Shown here: in pieces, positions 10,889-18,794 of the stretch | Numbering within the stretch: position 1 is the stretch's first letter | Layout of the letters: the number at the start of each line of letters is the position of its first letter | DNA from: Micromonospora echinospora | Lineage (GTDB): Bacteria; Actinomycetota; Actinomycetes; Mycobacteriales; Micromonosporaceae | Assembly: GCF_014203425.1 (NCBI RefSeq) | Contig: NZ_JACHJC010000001.1 | Coordinates: 6,899,501 to 6,963,500, forward strand | Direction: 5' to 3' | DNA: 64,000 nt | Position numbers and translations under genes: made by a program | The notes under the pieces: model-generated | Seen by the model: the letters and a program-made list of their open reading frames with translations, nothing else | Database searches by the model: none | Told to the model about the DNA's origin: nothing

Positions 10889-10919
10889 CGCGGCCCGCCC
10901 GGTCTCCGGGCGGGCCGCG
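10889..10919. terminator. Perfect 14-bp hairpin between convergent genes
   Basis: CGCGGCCCGCCCGG / CCGGGCGGGCCGCG around the loop TCT, placed between the secreted-protein stop and the stop of the convergent PLP-enzyme gene. Likely terminates both transcripts. Confidence 0.8.
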
Positions 10920-10925
10920 TCCACG

Positions 10926-12404
10926 TCACCAGGCCGGGCGCTGGAGCAACCCGACGAACTCGGCGAGCAGCCGCTCCCGCAGCCGGGCCGGCGCGGCGTC
11001 GAGCAGCGTGTTGACCACCGCCATCCGGTCCGGCACACCGGCGCCGCCGGCCAGGCCGAGCCCGTCCGCCAGCCCGGCCACCAGATCCGGGGTGAGCGAC
11101 TCCGGGGTGAGGCTGCCGGCCAGCGCCAGCAGCTCCGGCGGCAGCACGACCGGTCCGGCGGCACGCGCCGCCGCGACCGCCTCGGCCAGCGCCGGGCCGA
11201 ACTCGGCCACCCGGGGCGCCACCGCCGCGGTCACCGTGAGGTGCACGCTGGCCGGCAGATCGGCGTACGTGAGCTGGGGCTGGGTGTGCCAGCCACGCGC
11301 GGTCAGCTCGTCGACCAGCACGAACAGGTCGAGCCCGGGGTCGTCGGCGGTGAAGCAGACGACAGTGGTCTCCGGTTCGGTCATCAGCCGCAGGCCCGGG
11401 GTGGCCCGGATCGCGTCGGCGAGCCCGGCGACCGCGTCCCGGGTAGCGGCGGCCAGCCGCAGGTAGCCGTCCTCGCCGAGGTGGCGCAGCGTGGCGTACG
11501 CGGCAGCGATCGGCCCACCGGAGCGGGTCGAGGCGATCACCGGGTTGACCATCGTGTACCCGGGCCAGTCGGCGTACGCGAAGAACTGCGGGGCGCGCAG
11601 CGCCGGATCGCGGTGTAGCAGCACCGAGACGCCCTTCGGCGCGTACGCGTACTTGTGCAGGTCCACCGAGATCGAGGTGACCCCCGGCACGGCGAAGTCG
11701 AACGGCGGCACCGGTGCGCCGAGCCGGCGCAGCCAGGGCAGCGTCCAACCGCCGAAGCAGGCGTCCACGTGGCATCGCACCCCGGCCGCCTCGGCGACGG
11801 CGGCGATCTCCGCGACCGGGTCGACCACCCCGTGCGCGTACGACGGGGCGGACGCGACCACCAGCACGGTCTCCGGGCGGATCGCGGCGGCCACCGCTGC
11901 GACGTCCGGGCGCAGCGTCACCGGGTCGAGCGGCACCGTGTCGAGCGTGACCCGCAGGTAGTGCGCCGCCTTGGCGAACGCGGCGTGCGCGCTGGCCGGC
12001 GCCACGATCCGTGGCTCGGTCAGATCGGGGCGGGCGTCCCGGGCTGCCTTGACGGCGAGCAGCAGCGACTCGGTGCCGCCGCCGGTGACGCTGCCGACCA
12101 CGTCCGGCGCGCCGGTGCCGGGGCCGCCGCCGAGCAGCCGGGCGGCGGCGCCGACGAGCGCGTTCTCCATCGCCAGCAGCGACGGGAACGCGGTCGGGTC
12201 GAGGCCGTTGACGTGGGCGCTCTGCCCGTACGCGGCCTGCGCCAGCTCGTCCAGGCCGCTCACGCCCGGGTCGTAGACGTACGCGAACAGTCGCCCGCCG
12301 TGCGTCGGCCGGTCGGCGTCCCGCAGCACGCGGATCTCGTCGAGTACGTCCGCCGCGGGCATCCCCTGTGCGGGCAGCGCGCCGGCGCCTGCCGTGTCGG
12401 TCAT
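10926..12404 (-). CDS. PLP-dependent decarboxylase/lyase, sphingosine-1-phosphate lyase-like
   Basis: Fold-type I PLP enzyme of 492 residues in the group II decarboxylase superfamily. The Schiff-base lysine is Lys251 in SVDLHKYAYAPKGVS, a motif closer to sphingosine-1-phosphate lyase (DxHKYGYAPKG) than to glutamate or aromatic decarboxylases. Other cofactor residues are His140 in ASAHAAFAKAAHYL and Asp214 in CHVDACFGGW; TGGGTES at 107-113 binds phosphate. The substrate could be a phosphorylated long-chain base or another amine; this is inference. The gene follows a GPH-family transporter by 44 bp on the same strand, suggesting uptake or export of the substrate or product. Confidence 0.8.
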   Translation of the reverse strand: MTDTAGAGALPAQGMPAADVLDEIRVLRDADRPTHGGRLFAYVYDPGVSGLDELAQAAYGQSAHVNGLDPTAFPSLLAMENALVGAAARLLGGGPGTGAPDVVGSVTGGGTESLLLAVKAARDARPDLTEPRIVAPASAHAAFAKAAHYLRVTLDTVPLDPVTLRPDVAAVAAAIRPETVLVVASAPSYAHGVVDPVAEIAAVAEAAGVRCHVDACFGGWTLPWLRRLGAPVPPFDFAVPGVTSISVDLHKYAYAPKGVSVLLHRDPALRAPQFFAYADWPGYTMVNPVIASTRSGGPIAAAYATLRHLGEDGYLRLAAATRDAVAGLADAIRATPGLRLMTEPETTVVCFTADDPGLDLFVLVDELTARGWHTQPQLTYADLPASVHLTVTAAVAPRVAEFGPALAEAVAAARAAGPVVLPPELLALAGSLTPESLTPDLVAGLADGLGLAGGAGVPDRMAVVNTLLDAAPARLRERLLAEFVGLLQRPAW

Positions 12405-12448
12405 CGGGTGGTTCCTCTCCTGGACGGGCCGGGCGGACAGTGCGGTGC

Positions 12449-13843
12449 TCACGCCCGCGCGGTCGGGGCGGCGCCGTCGGCCTCGGACGCTGTGGTCCCA
12501 GGCGCGGTGGCGTCCGGGGCGGTGGCCAGCTGTGCCGGGGTCAGGGTGTAGCCGCGCAGCAGCACCAGCGGGATCGCCACCAGCAGCGCGGGCAGCACGG
12601 TGAAGCCGAGCAGGACGCCGAGACGTGCCGTGTCGGACTGGACGGCAGCGGTACCGGTGGACGAGGAGACGTAACCGGAGAGCTGGAGCACCAGCCCGTA
12701 GATGCCCGGCCCCAGCGCCAGCCCGAACGTCTCCCCTGCGGTCCACAGCCCGGTGAACACCCCGGCCTGCCGCCGCCCGGTGCGCACTGTGTCGTACGCG
12801 ATGCAGTCCGGCAGCATGGCCAGCGCGAACACCTGCTGGCCCGCGTACCCGACGCCGATCACCGCGACCACCGCGTACGCCCCGGCGGCGGGCAGCGCGG
12901 GCGCGGCGACCAGGGTGAGCGCGCCCACCGCGAAGATCAGCGACGCGGCGACGAGCGATGCCCGCTTGCCGAGCCGGGCGCCGGCCCGCGACCACAGCGG
13001 CATGACCAGCAGCGCGGGCGCGACGAAGCAGGCGAACAGCAGCGTGGGGCCGCTGTCCGGCTCGCGCAGCACCTGGCCGGCGAAGTACTTCACCCCGGCC
13101 AGCACGGTGGCCACCCCGGCGGACTGGATCACGAAGCAGATCAGCAGCACCCGGAACGGCCGGTTGCGGGTGGCGACCGCGAGCTGGGCGCGCAGGCTCG
13201 GCTCGCTCTCCCCGACCGTCCCCGACGGCGCGGACCGGGTGCCGAGGAAGACGCCGACCGTGCCGACGACGATGAGCGCGGCGACGAACAGGCCCATCCA
13301 CCGGTGACCTGGGACGCCGTCGCCGCCGGCGGTCACCACCGCCGGGGCCACCGCCCCGGAGACCAGGATGGCCAGCGCCAGCACCGCGATCCGCCAGGTC
13401 ATCATCCGGGTACGCTCCGCCGGGTCGGCGGTCAACTCGGCCGGCATGGCCACGTACGGCACCTGGAAGAACGCGAACGCGGTGGCGGTGGCCAGGAACG
13501 CCAGCGCCACGTACGCGGCCGCGCCCGGACCGCTCGCGAACGGCGCGGCGAAGATCGACGCGAACAGCACCGCGAGCGCCAGCCCGCCGACGAGCAGGTA
13601 CGGCCGGCGGGCGCCCCAGCGGGAGCGGGTCCGGTCGGAGATCCGCCCGGCGACCGGGTTGACCAGCACGTCCCACGCCTTCGGCAGGAGCACCAGCAGT
13701 GCGGCCAGCCCGGCGGCGACGCCGAGCGTGTCGGTGAGGTACGGCAGCAGGAGCAGCCCGGGCACGGTGCCGAACGCGCCGGTGACCAGGGAACCCAGCG
13801 CGTACCCGAGGTGCACCCGGCGGGGCAGGCCCGAAGCTGTCAT
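12449..13843 (-). CDS. MFS transporter of the GPH / MFSD2-like family
   Basis: 464-residue membrane protein with about twelve predicted helices. The loop GRISDRTRSRWGARRPYLL is the glycoside-pentoside-hexuronide:cation symporter signature, and this family (MFS_2) also contains the eukaryotic MFSD2 lysolipid carriers. The C-terminal 30 residues are Ala/Thr-rich. The transporter precedes the sphingosine-phosphate-lyase-like gene with a short gap and is likely co-transcribed with it, which makes a lysolipid, amine or sugar substrate possible; the sequence alone does not decide. Confidence 0.8.
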   Translation of the reverse strand: MTASGLPRRVHLGYALGSLVTGAFGTVPGLLLLPYLTDTLGVAAGLAALLVLLPKAWDVLVNPVAGRISDRTRSRWGARRPYLLVGGLALAVLFASIFAAPFASGPGAAAYVALAFLATATAFAFFQVPYVAMPAELTADPAERTRMMTWRIAVLALAILVSGAVAPAVVTAGGDGVPGHRWMGLFVAALIVVGTVGVFLGTRSAPSGTVGESEPSLRAQLAVATRNRPFRVLLICFVIQSAGVATVLAGVKYFAGQVLREPDSGPTLLFACFVAPALLVMPLWSRAGARLGKRASLVAASLIFAVGALTLVAAPALPAAGAYAVVAVIGVGYAGQQVFALAMLPDCIAYDTVRTGRRQAGVFTGLWTAGETFGLALGPGIYGLVLQLSGYVSSSTGTAAVQSDTARLGVLLGFTVLPALLVAIPLVLLRGYTLTPAQLATAPDATAPGTTASEADGAAPTARA

Positions 13844-13875
13844 GGAGCCGAATGCTACTCACGTTATGGCCCGCG

Positions 13876-14190
13876 TCACATCCCCTCGTCCGGCGACCAC
13901 GACGCCGCCGCGAGGTCCACCCGGTCCCCGCGCAGCGGGCACCCCTCGGCGAGTAACCGCTCCCGGGCCTTGCGCTCGTGACCCGGCGGCAGCCGGCCGG
14001 CCGAGTTCACCACCCGGTGCCAGGGCACGCCACCCCCGTGCCGCGCCATGATCGAGCCGACCAGCCGCGGCGACGCCCGTCCCGAGCGGTCGGCGAGCGC
14101 GTCGGCCACCGCCCCGTACGACATCGCGCGCCCCGGCGGGATCCGCTCGACAAGTGCCAGCACCGCCTCGACGTACTCGTCAGGTGTCAC
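13876..14190 (-). CDS. Alkyltransferase-like (ATL) DNA-binding protein
   Basis: A 104-residue homologue of the DNA-binding domain of O6-alkylguanine-DNA alkyltransferase. The active-site PCHR motif is replaced by PWHRVV (Trp57), which defines alkyltransferase-like proteins: they bind and flip alkylated guanine without removing the alkyl group and hand the lesion to nucleotide excision repair. The helix-turn-helix and arginine finger region is PRLVGSIMARHGGGVPWHRV divided at Gly51. The GTG start begins the conserved domain TPDEYVEAVLALV. It is divergent from proB with a 61-bp gap. Confidence 0.85.
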   Translation of the reverse strand: MTPDEYVEAVLALVERIPPGRAMSYGAVADALADRSGRASPRLVGSIMARHGGGVPWHRVVNSAGRLPPGHERKARERLLAEGCPLRGDRVDLAAASWSPDEGM

Positions 14191-14251
14191 GAGCTGCCAC
14201 GATATGGGAACGCGCCGCGGCGTCACAGACCGCAGCGCGCAGAATGGTCGG

Positions 14252-15361
14252 GTGCGTGAAGCAGTCACCTCGGCCCGCCGGATCGTCGTCAAGATCGGTT
14301 CGTCCTCGCTGACCACCGCGACCGGCGGCCTGGACGACGCCCGGGTCGACGCGCTCGTCGACACGCTCGGCGAGCTGACCGCCGCCGGACGCGAGGTGGT
14401 GCTGGTCTCCTCCGGCGCGATCGCCGCCGGGCTCGCCCCGCTGCGGCTGCCCCGGCGCCCGCGCGACCTGGCCACCCAGCAGGCCGCCGCCAGCGTCGGC
14501 CAGGGCCTGCTGATCGGACGGTACGCGGCCGCGTTCGCCCGGCACGGCCGCACCGTCGGGCAGGTGCTGCTCACCGTGGACGACGTGACCCGGCGCGCGC
14601 ACTACCGCAACGCGTACCGGACGCTGCGCAAGCTGCTCGACCTGCACGCCGTGCCGATCGTCAACGAAAACGACACGGTGGCGACCGAGGAGATCCGGTT
14701 CGGCGACAACGACCGCCTCGCCGCGCTCGTCGCCGCGCTCGTCGACGCCGACCTGCTGGTGCTGCTCTCCGACGTCGACGCGCTCTGGACCGGCAACCCG
14801 GCCCGCCCTGGCAGCACCCGCATCACCGAGGTGCACGGCGAGGGCGACCTCGCGGGCGTGGACATCGGCGGGGCCGGCCGGGCCGGGGTGGGCACCGGCG
14901 GCATGGTGACGAAGGTCGAGGCGGCCCGGATCGCCACCGGCTTCGGCATCCCGGTGGTGCTCACCGCCGCGCCGCTGGCCGGGCCGGCGCTGGCGGGCGA
15001 GCCGGTCGGCACGTACTTCCACCCGAGCAGCCGCCGTCCCGCCGCGCGCCTGTTCTGGCTCGCGCACGCCACCGCGCCCCGGGGCCGCCTGCACCTCGAC
15101 CCGGGCGCGGTGCAGGCGGTGGTCGGCCGCCGCAAGTCGCTGCTGCCCGCCGGCATCACCGCCGTCGACGGCGCGTTCACCGCCGGGGACCCGGTCGACC
15201 TGGTCGACACCGCGGGCGCGCCGGTGGCCCGAGGGCTGGTCAACTACGACGCGGTGGAGCTGCCCGGCCTGCTCGGCCGGTCCACCTCCGAACTCGCCGC
15301 GGCGCTCGGCCCGGCGTACGAACGTGAGGTCGTCCACCGCGACGACCTGGTCCTGCTGTAA
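14252..15361 (+). CDS. proB: Glutamate 5-kinase
   Basis: First enzyme of proline synthesis: phosphorylates glutamate to gamma-glutamyl phosphate. The 369-residue protein has the amino-acid kinase domain (IVVKIGSSSLTT at residue 10, VLVSSGAIAAG, PIVNENDTVATEEIRFGDND) and a C-terminal PUA domain from about residue 280 (GRLHLDPGAVQAVV...GLVNYD), the usual architecture. GTG start 61 bp from the divergent ATL gene. proA follows after 74 bp that contain a palindromic repeat, so the two are probably co-transcribed with the hairpin modulating read-through. Confidence 0.95.
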   Translation: MREAVTSARRIVVKIGSSSLTTATGGLDDARVDALVDTLGELTAAGREVVLVSSGAIAAGLAPLRLPRRPRDLATQQAAASVGQGLLIGRYAAAFARHGRTVGQVLLTVDDVTRRAHYRNAYRTLRKLLDLHAVPIVNENDTVATEEIRFGDNDRLAALVAALVDADLLVLLSDVDALWTGNPARPGSTRITEVHGEGDLAGVDIGGAGRAGVGTGGMVTKVEAARIATGFGIPVVLTAAPLAGPALAGEPVGTYFHPSSRRPAARLFWLAHATAPRGRLHLDPGAVQAVVGRRKSLLPAGITAVDGAFTAGDPVDLVDTAGAPVARGLVNYDAVELPGLLGRSTSELAAALGPAYEREVVHRDDLVLL

Positions 15362-15363
15362 GC

Positions 15364-15409
15364 AAGGGCCCCTTCTTAACACCCGTCTGTTAATAAGGGG
15401 CCCCTCCTT
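15364..15409. repeat. AAGGGGCCCCTT-type palindrome in the proB-proA gap
   Basis: Arms AAGGGCCCCTTCTTAAC and GTTAATAAGGGGCCCCTCCTT separated by an eight-base loop; the right arm ends a few bases before the proA ribosome binding site. The stem has an AT-rich top and a GGGGCCCC base, unlike the surrounding sequence. I recall similar AAGGGGCCCCTTCTTAAC sequences between genes in Micromonospora genomes. In the proBA transcript it would fold into a hairpin and could attenuate or protect mRNA. Confidence 0.7.
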
Positions 15410-15435
15410 AAAACACCTCCGAAGGAGTACGCACG

Positions 15436-16677
15436 ATGAGCGTCGTCGAGCAGGCCCGGCGAGCCCGGGACGCGGCGGAAGCCCTGGCCACTGCCACCCG
15501 TACCGTCAAGGACGCCGCGCTGCACGCGATGGCCGACGCGCTCGTGGCGCGTACCCCCGAGGTTCTCGCGGCGAACGCGGCGGACCTGGCGGCCGGGCGC
15601 GACGCCGGGCTGTCCGCGGCCGTGCTGGACCGCCTCGCGCTCGACGAGGGCCGGGTGGCCGCCATCGCCGACGCGCTGCGCCAGATGGCCGCGCTGCCCG
15701 ACCCGGTCGGCGAGGTGGTACGCGGCTCGACGCTGCCCAACGGCCTGGAGCTGCGCCAGATCCGGGTGCCGTTCGGGGTCGTCGGCATCGTCTACGAGGG
15801 CCGGCCGAACGTGACTGTCGACGCCGCCGGGATCTGCCTGAAGTCCGGCAACGCGGCGCTGCTGCGCGGCTCCTCGTCGGCCGCGCACTCCAACGCGGCG
15901 CTGGTGGCGGTGCTGCGCGACGCGGTCGCCGGCGCCGGGCTGCCGGCGGACGCGGTGCAGCTGCTCGACTCCAGCACCCGCGACTCGGTGAAGGAGCTGA
16001 TGCGCGCCCGCGGCCTGGTCGACGTGCTGATCCCGCGCGGCGGGGCGTCGCTGATCCGCGCCGTGGTCGAGGAGTCGACCGTGCCGGTGATCGAGACCGG
16101 GGTGGGCAACTGCCACGTGTACGTCGATGCCGCCGCCGACCTCGGCAAGGCGCTGGCCGTCACGCTGAACGCCAAGACCCAGCGCCTGTCCACCTGCAAC
16201 ACCGCGGAGTCGCTGCTGGTGCACCGCGACGTCGCGGACGCCTTCCTGCCGGCGGTGCTCGCCGCGTTCGCCGACGCCGGGGTGACAGTGCACGGCACGC
16301 CCGAGGTCGCCGCCCACTCCGCCGCCGTGGTCCCGGCCACCGAGGAGGACTTCGGCACCGAGTACCTCTCCGCCGACATCTCCGTCGCCGTGGTCGACTC
16401 GCTCGACGCGGCGGTCGCGCACATCCGCCGGTACGGCACCGGGCACACCGAGGCGATCGTCACCGACTCGCAGCGCGCGGCCCGAGAGTTCGTGGCCCGG
16501 GTGGACTCCGCAGCGGTCATGGTCAACGCGTCGACCCGGTTCACCGACGGCGGCGAGTTCGGGTTCGGCGCGGAGATCGGCATCTCGACGCAGAAGCTGC
16601 ACGCGCGCGGCCCGATGGGCCTGCCGGAGCTGACCAGCACCAAGTACGTGGTGACCGGGGACGGCCACCTGCGCTGA
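15436..16677 (+). CDS. proA: Gamma-glutamyl phosphate reductase (glutamate-5-semialdehyde dehydrogenase)
   Basis: Second enzyme of proline synthesis, NADPH-dependent reduction of gamma-glutamyl phosphate. 413 residues, normal length. The catalytic Cys is in [14 protein letters not shown] near residue 255; family signatures include [20 protein letters not shown] near residue 115 and [20 protein letters not shown] near the C-terminus. ATG preceded by GAAGGAG at 8-9 bases. Downstream lies a convergent gene beyond a repeat-rich 200-bp gap. Confidence 0.95.
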   Translation: MSVVEQARRARDAAEALATATRTVKDAALHAMADALVARTPEVLAANAADLAAGRDAGLSAAVLDRLALDEGRVAAIADALRQMAALPDPVGEVVRGSTLPNGLELRQIRVPFGVVGIVYEGRPNVTVDAAGICLKSGNAALLRGSSSAAHSNAALVAVLRDAVAGAGLPADAVQLLDSSTRDSVKELMRARGLVDVLIPRGGASLIRAVVEESTVPVIETGVGNCHVYVDAAADLGKALAVTLNAKTQRLSTCNTAESLLVHRDVADAFLPAVLAAFADAGVTVHGTPEVAAHSAAVVPATEEDFGTEYLSADISVAVVDSLDAAVAHIRRYGTGHTEAIVTDSQRAAREFVARVDSAAVMVNASTRFTDGGEFGFGAEIGISTQKLHARGPMGLPELTSTKYVVTGDGHLR

Positions 16678-16687
16678 TCAGCTGGCT

Positions 16688-16855
16688 TCTGATGCCGTCA
16701 CCTCGCCGAACTGGTCGGGCGGCTCGCCAGCACGGGGAAGTGGTGCCATCCCAGCGCCTCCGATACCGCCACCTCCCCGAACTGGTCGGGCGGCTCGCCA
16801 GCACGGGGAAGTGGCGGCATCCCGGTGCTTCCGATGCCGCCACCTCCCCGAACTG
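16688..16855. repeat. Tandem array (about 2.4 units of 70-71 bp) of CCGCCACCTCCCCG palindromes
   Basis: After proA the sequence repeats with a 70-71 bp period: CCGAACTGGTCGGGCGGCTC recurs, as does CCAGCACGGGGAAGTGG, and a third partial copy ends at CCCCGAACTGG. Each unit is itself an inverted repeat, for example GATACCGCCACCTCCCCG (16762-16779) against CGGGGAAGTGGCGGCATC (16804-16821). The core relates to elements at 41.8 and 55.7 kb. Location is the gap between convergent proA and the prenyltransferase-repeat gene. Confidence 0.85.
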
Positions 16856-16878
16856 GTGTTGATCATCGGCTAGCCGGG

Positions 16879-17253
16879 CTACGCGAGCTGGAGTGGATCA
16901 CCGTCTGCCGGTGCGGCGGGGTCGACCGGTGGGGTGGTGCCGGGCTGCGGCAGCGCCGGGGCCGTGGGCGCCGGTGGCATGACCAGCGGAGGCAGCCCTC
17001 GGGACACCGGGGCGGCTGGTGGCACCGCAACCGCCGGAGGCAGGCCGGGCAGCACCGGGCCGGGTGCCAGGTCCGGCACCGGCTGCCCAGCAGGCCCGGT
17101 GCCCTCGTCGGGGAGCAGATCGGGCGTGACGACCCAGGCGGACCACGGACCCGGCCCACCGTCCGGACCGGCCGACATCACAGGGCCGGCCGACGGATCA
17201 GGCTCTGCCCCCGAACCAGACGCGGCATCGACCCGACGTCCGGACGGAACCAC
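16879..17253 (-). pseudogene. Possible out-of-frame continuation of the repeat protein's tail
   Basis: In the -1 frame relative to the end of the upstream prenyltransferase-repeat protein, an open stretch of about 124 codons continues with the same Pro/Ala/Gly/Asp composition (for example GAEPDPSAGPVMSAGPDGG) and ends DGDPLQLA followed by TAG just before the repeat array. The in-frame end of the upstream gene turns instead into unlike sequence (HMWFRPDVGSMPRLV). This suggests either a frameshift near 17250-17330 that truncated a longer tail, a sequencing error, or chance openness in GC-rich DNA. Confidence 0.35.
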
Positions 17254-18614
17254 ATGTGAGGCCCGAGGCCCTGGGCCGGAAACGAGTTCGGCGCGCCGTC
17301 CGTCCCCACCGACAGCGCGGGCGCGATCCCCGGTCCGGCTGACGTGTCAGTGCCGCGACCGGACGGCAGGTCAGGGCCGAAGCCCGCCGACGATTCGGGG
17401 CCGCGGCCGGACGAAGGCTCGGGGTCCCGGCGGGACGACGGGTCGGGGTCGGGACTCGCCGACGCGGCCGATGCCCCGGCCGGGCCCGTCAGCGGGCGAG
17501 TCAGGGCGGGGCGGCCCGGGGCGGGCAGCGGAGGCGCGGGGGCGGGCGCAGGCGCGGCGGTGGGCGCGGACGGCGGAGGCATGGAGGCGAACGGTGGAGG
17601 CGCGGCGGCGGACGGCGGAGACGCGGGCGCGGGCGGCGGAGGCGCGGGCGACGCAGGGGTGGAGGCGGGCGGCGGAGACGCCGATCCGGGGAGCCGGCGC
17701 GGGCGCGGGGCCGGCACCGCAGGCGGCGAGGGCAGCTCGGCGGGCCGCGGCGCCAAGAACGGCGCGCCGGACACCGGGGCCTCGGGCGCGTTCGGGCGGC
17801 ACGCACGGATCGCCCGCAGCGTGGTGTGCACGTCGAACTGGTGCCCGTCGTCGCTGTCCCAGCCGCCGTCGCTGCGCTGGGTCTCGGCGAGCCGCCTGCG
17901 TGCGGAGACCAGCAGCCACTGCTCCTCGCCCACGTCGACCCGACGCAGCGTGGCGGCGAGCCAGGCCACGTCGGCCGGGGACATCTGCGGGATCCGGTCG
18001 GCCAGCACCGCCTGGATGCGCGCCGACTCGTAGTACATCTGCTGGCGGTGCAGCACCGCGGCGGCGAGCCAGCCGGCGGGCAGGAAGGACGGCCAGCTCC
18101 CGTCCGGCGCGAGCTGGGCGGCGAGCGCCTGCGCGGCCGCCTGCACCACACCGGCGTACGCGCCGCCGACCCGGTGGTCCAGCGGCCCGGCGGCCCGGGC
18201 GTCCAGCCCGGCCACCGTGAGCCAGAACCCGGCGTTCGCGGTCTGATAGAGCCGGGCCTCCGGATCGCCCGGGGTGGCCCATTCGGGGGCGAGGCCGGCC
18301 AGTGACGGGTCCTCGTCCCAGCCACCGTCGGGCAGTTGCCGGGCGGCGAGCCAGTCCAGCGCGTGCCGGGCCGCCGGCCGGCCGAGCGCGCCGAGGTCGT
18401 CCAGTTCGGCCAGGCGGAAGCAGGTCGCGTCGATCGAGGCGACTTCGCCGTCGAGCACGGCGGGCCAGCCGCCACCGGGCGCCTTCCCGGACTCGGCGGC
18501 GTCGAGCAGGCCGGGCGGCACCGGAGCGCCGGTGCGCAGCCGGGAGAGACGGGCGCGGTCCACCGCGTCTCCGTGTGCGACGACGAATCCGATCGCCGCG
18601 TCCAAGTCCACCAC
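17178..18614 (-). CDS. Prenyltransferase/squalene-cyclase repeat protein with long disordered tail
   Basis: 478 residues. Residues 1-270 form an alpha/alpha-barrel with repeats of the squalene-cyclase/prenyltransferase type: LAARQLPDGGWDEDPSL, QLAPDGSWPSFLPAG and LAETQRSDGGWDSDDG are QW-like motifs. The catalytic DXDD motif of true cyclases is not seen, so a terpene cyclase role is doubtful; related actinobacterial proteins are uncharacterised. Residues 285-478 are Pro/Ala/Ser/Asp-rich and probably disordered. The start is the first of two adjacent GTG codons; sequence upstream lacks family character. No operon partner: moeZ ends 180 bp upstream behind a strong hairpin. Confidence 0.7.
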   Translation of the reverse strand: MVDLDAAIGFVVAHGDAVDRARLSRLRTGAPVPPGLLDAAESGKAPGGGWPAVLDGEVASIDATCFRLAELDDLGALGRPAARHALDWLAARQLPDGGWDEDPSLAGLAPEWATPGDPEARLYQTANAGFWLTVAGLDARAAGPLDHRVGGAYAGVVQAAAQALAAQLAPDGSWPSFLPAGWLAAAVLHRQQMYYESARIQAVLADRIPQMSPADVAWLAATLRRVDVGEEQWLLVSARRRLAETQRSDGGWDSDDGHQFDVHTTLRAIRACRPNAPEAPVSGAPFLAPRPAELPSPPAVPAPRPRRLPGSASPPPASTPASPAPPPPAPASPPSAAAPPPFASMPPPSAPTAAPAPAPAPPLPAPGRPALTRPLTGPAGASAASASPDPDPSSRRDPEPSSGRGPESSAGFGPDLPSGRGTDTSAGPGIAPALSVGTDGAPNSFPAQGLGPHMWFRPDVGSMPRLVRGQSLIRRPAL

Positions 18615-18753
18615 GGCCCTGACGGTACTGGCGCGGCCGAGGTTACGCCTCGGTAGCTCGGTCAGGGCCGGTACCGCCCACCGGTCGCCGAGGCCATCCA
18701 CCTGCGGGTCGGGCGACCAGGCGTTTGTCCACGCCACGGGGCACGGAAAGCAC

Positions 18754-18786
18754 GATGGGCCCGCCCGGGAACCGGGCGGGCCCATC
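18754..18786 (-). terminator. Perfect 15-bp hairpin after moeZ
   Basis: GATGGGCCCGCCCGG and its exact complement CCGGGCGGGCCCATC flank the loop GAA, eight bases after the moeZ stop. No T-tract. Strong intrinsic terminator candidate for the moeZ transcript. Confidence 0.85.
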
Positions 18787-18794
18787 GACGTGAC

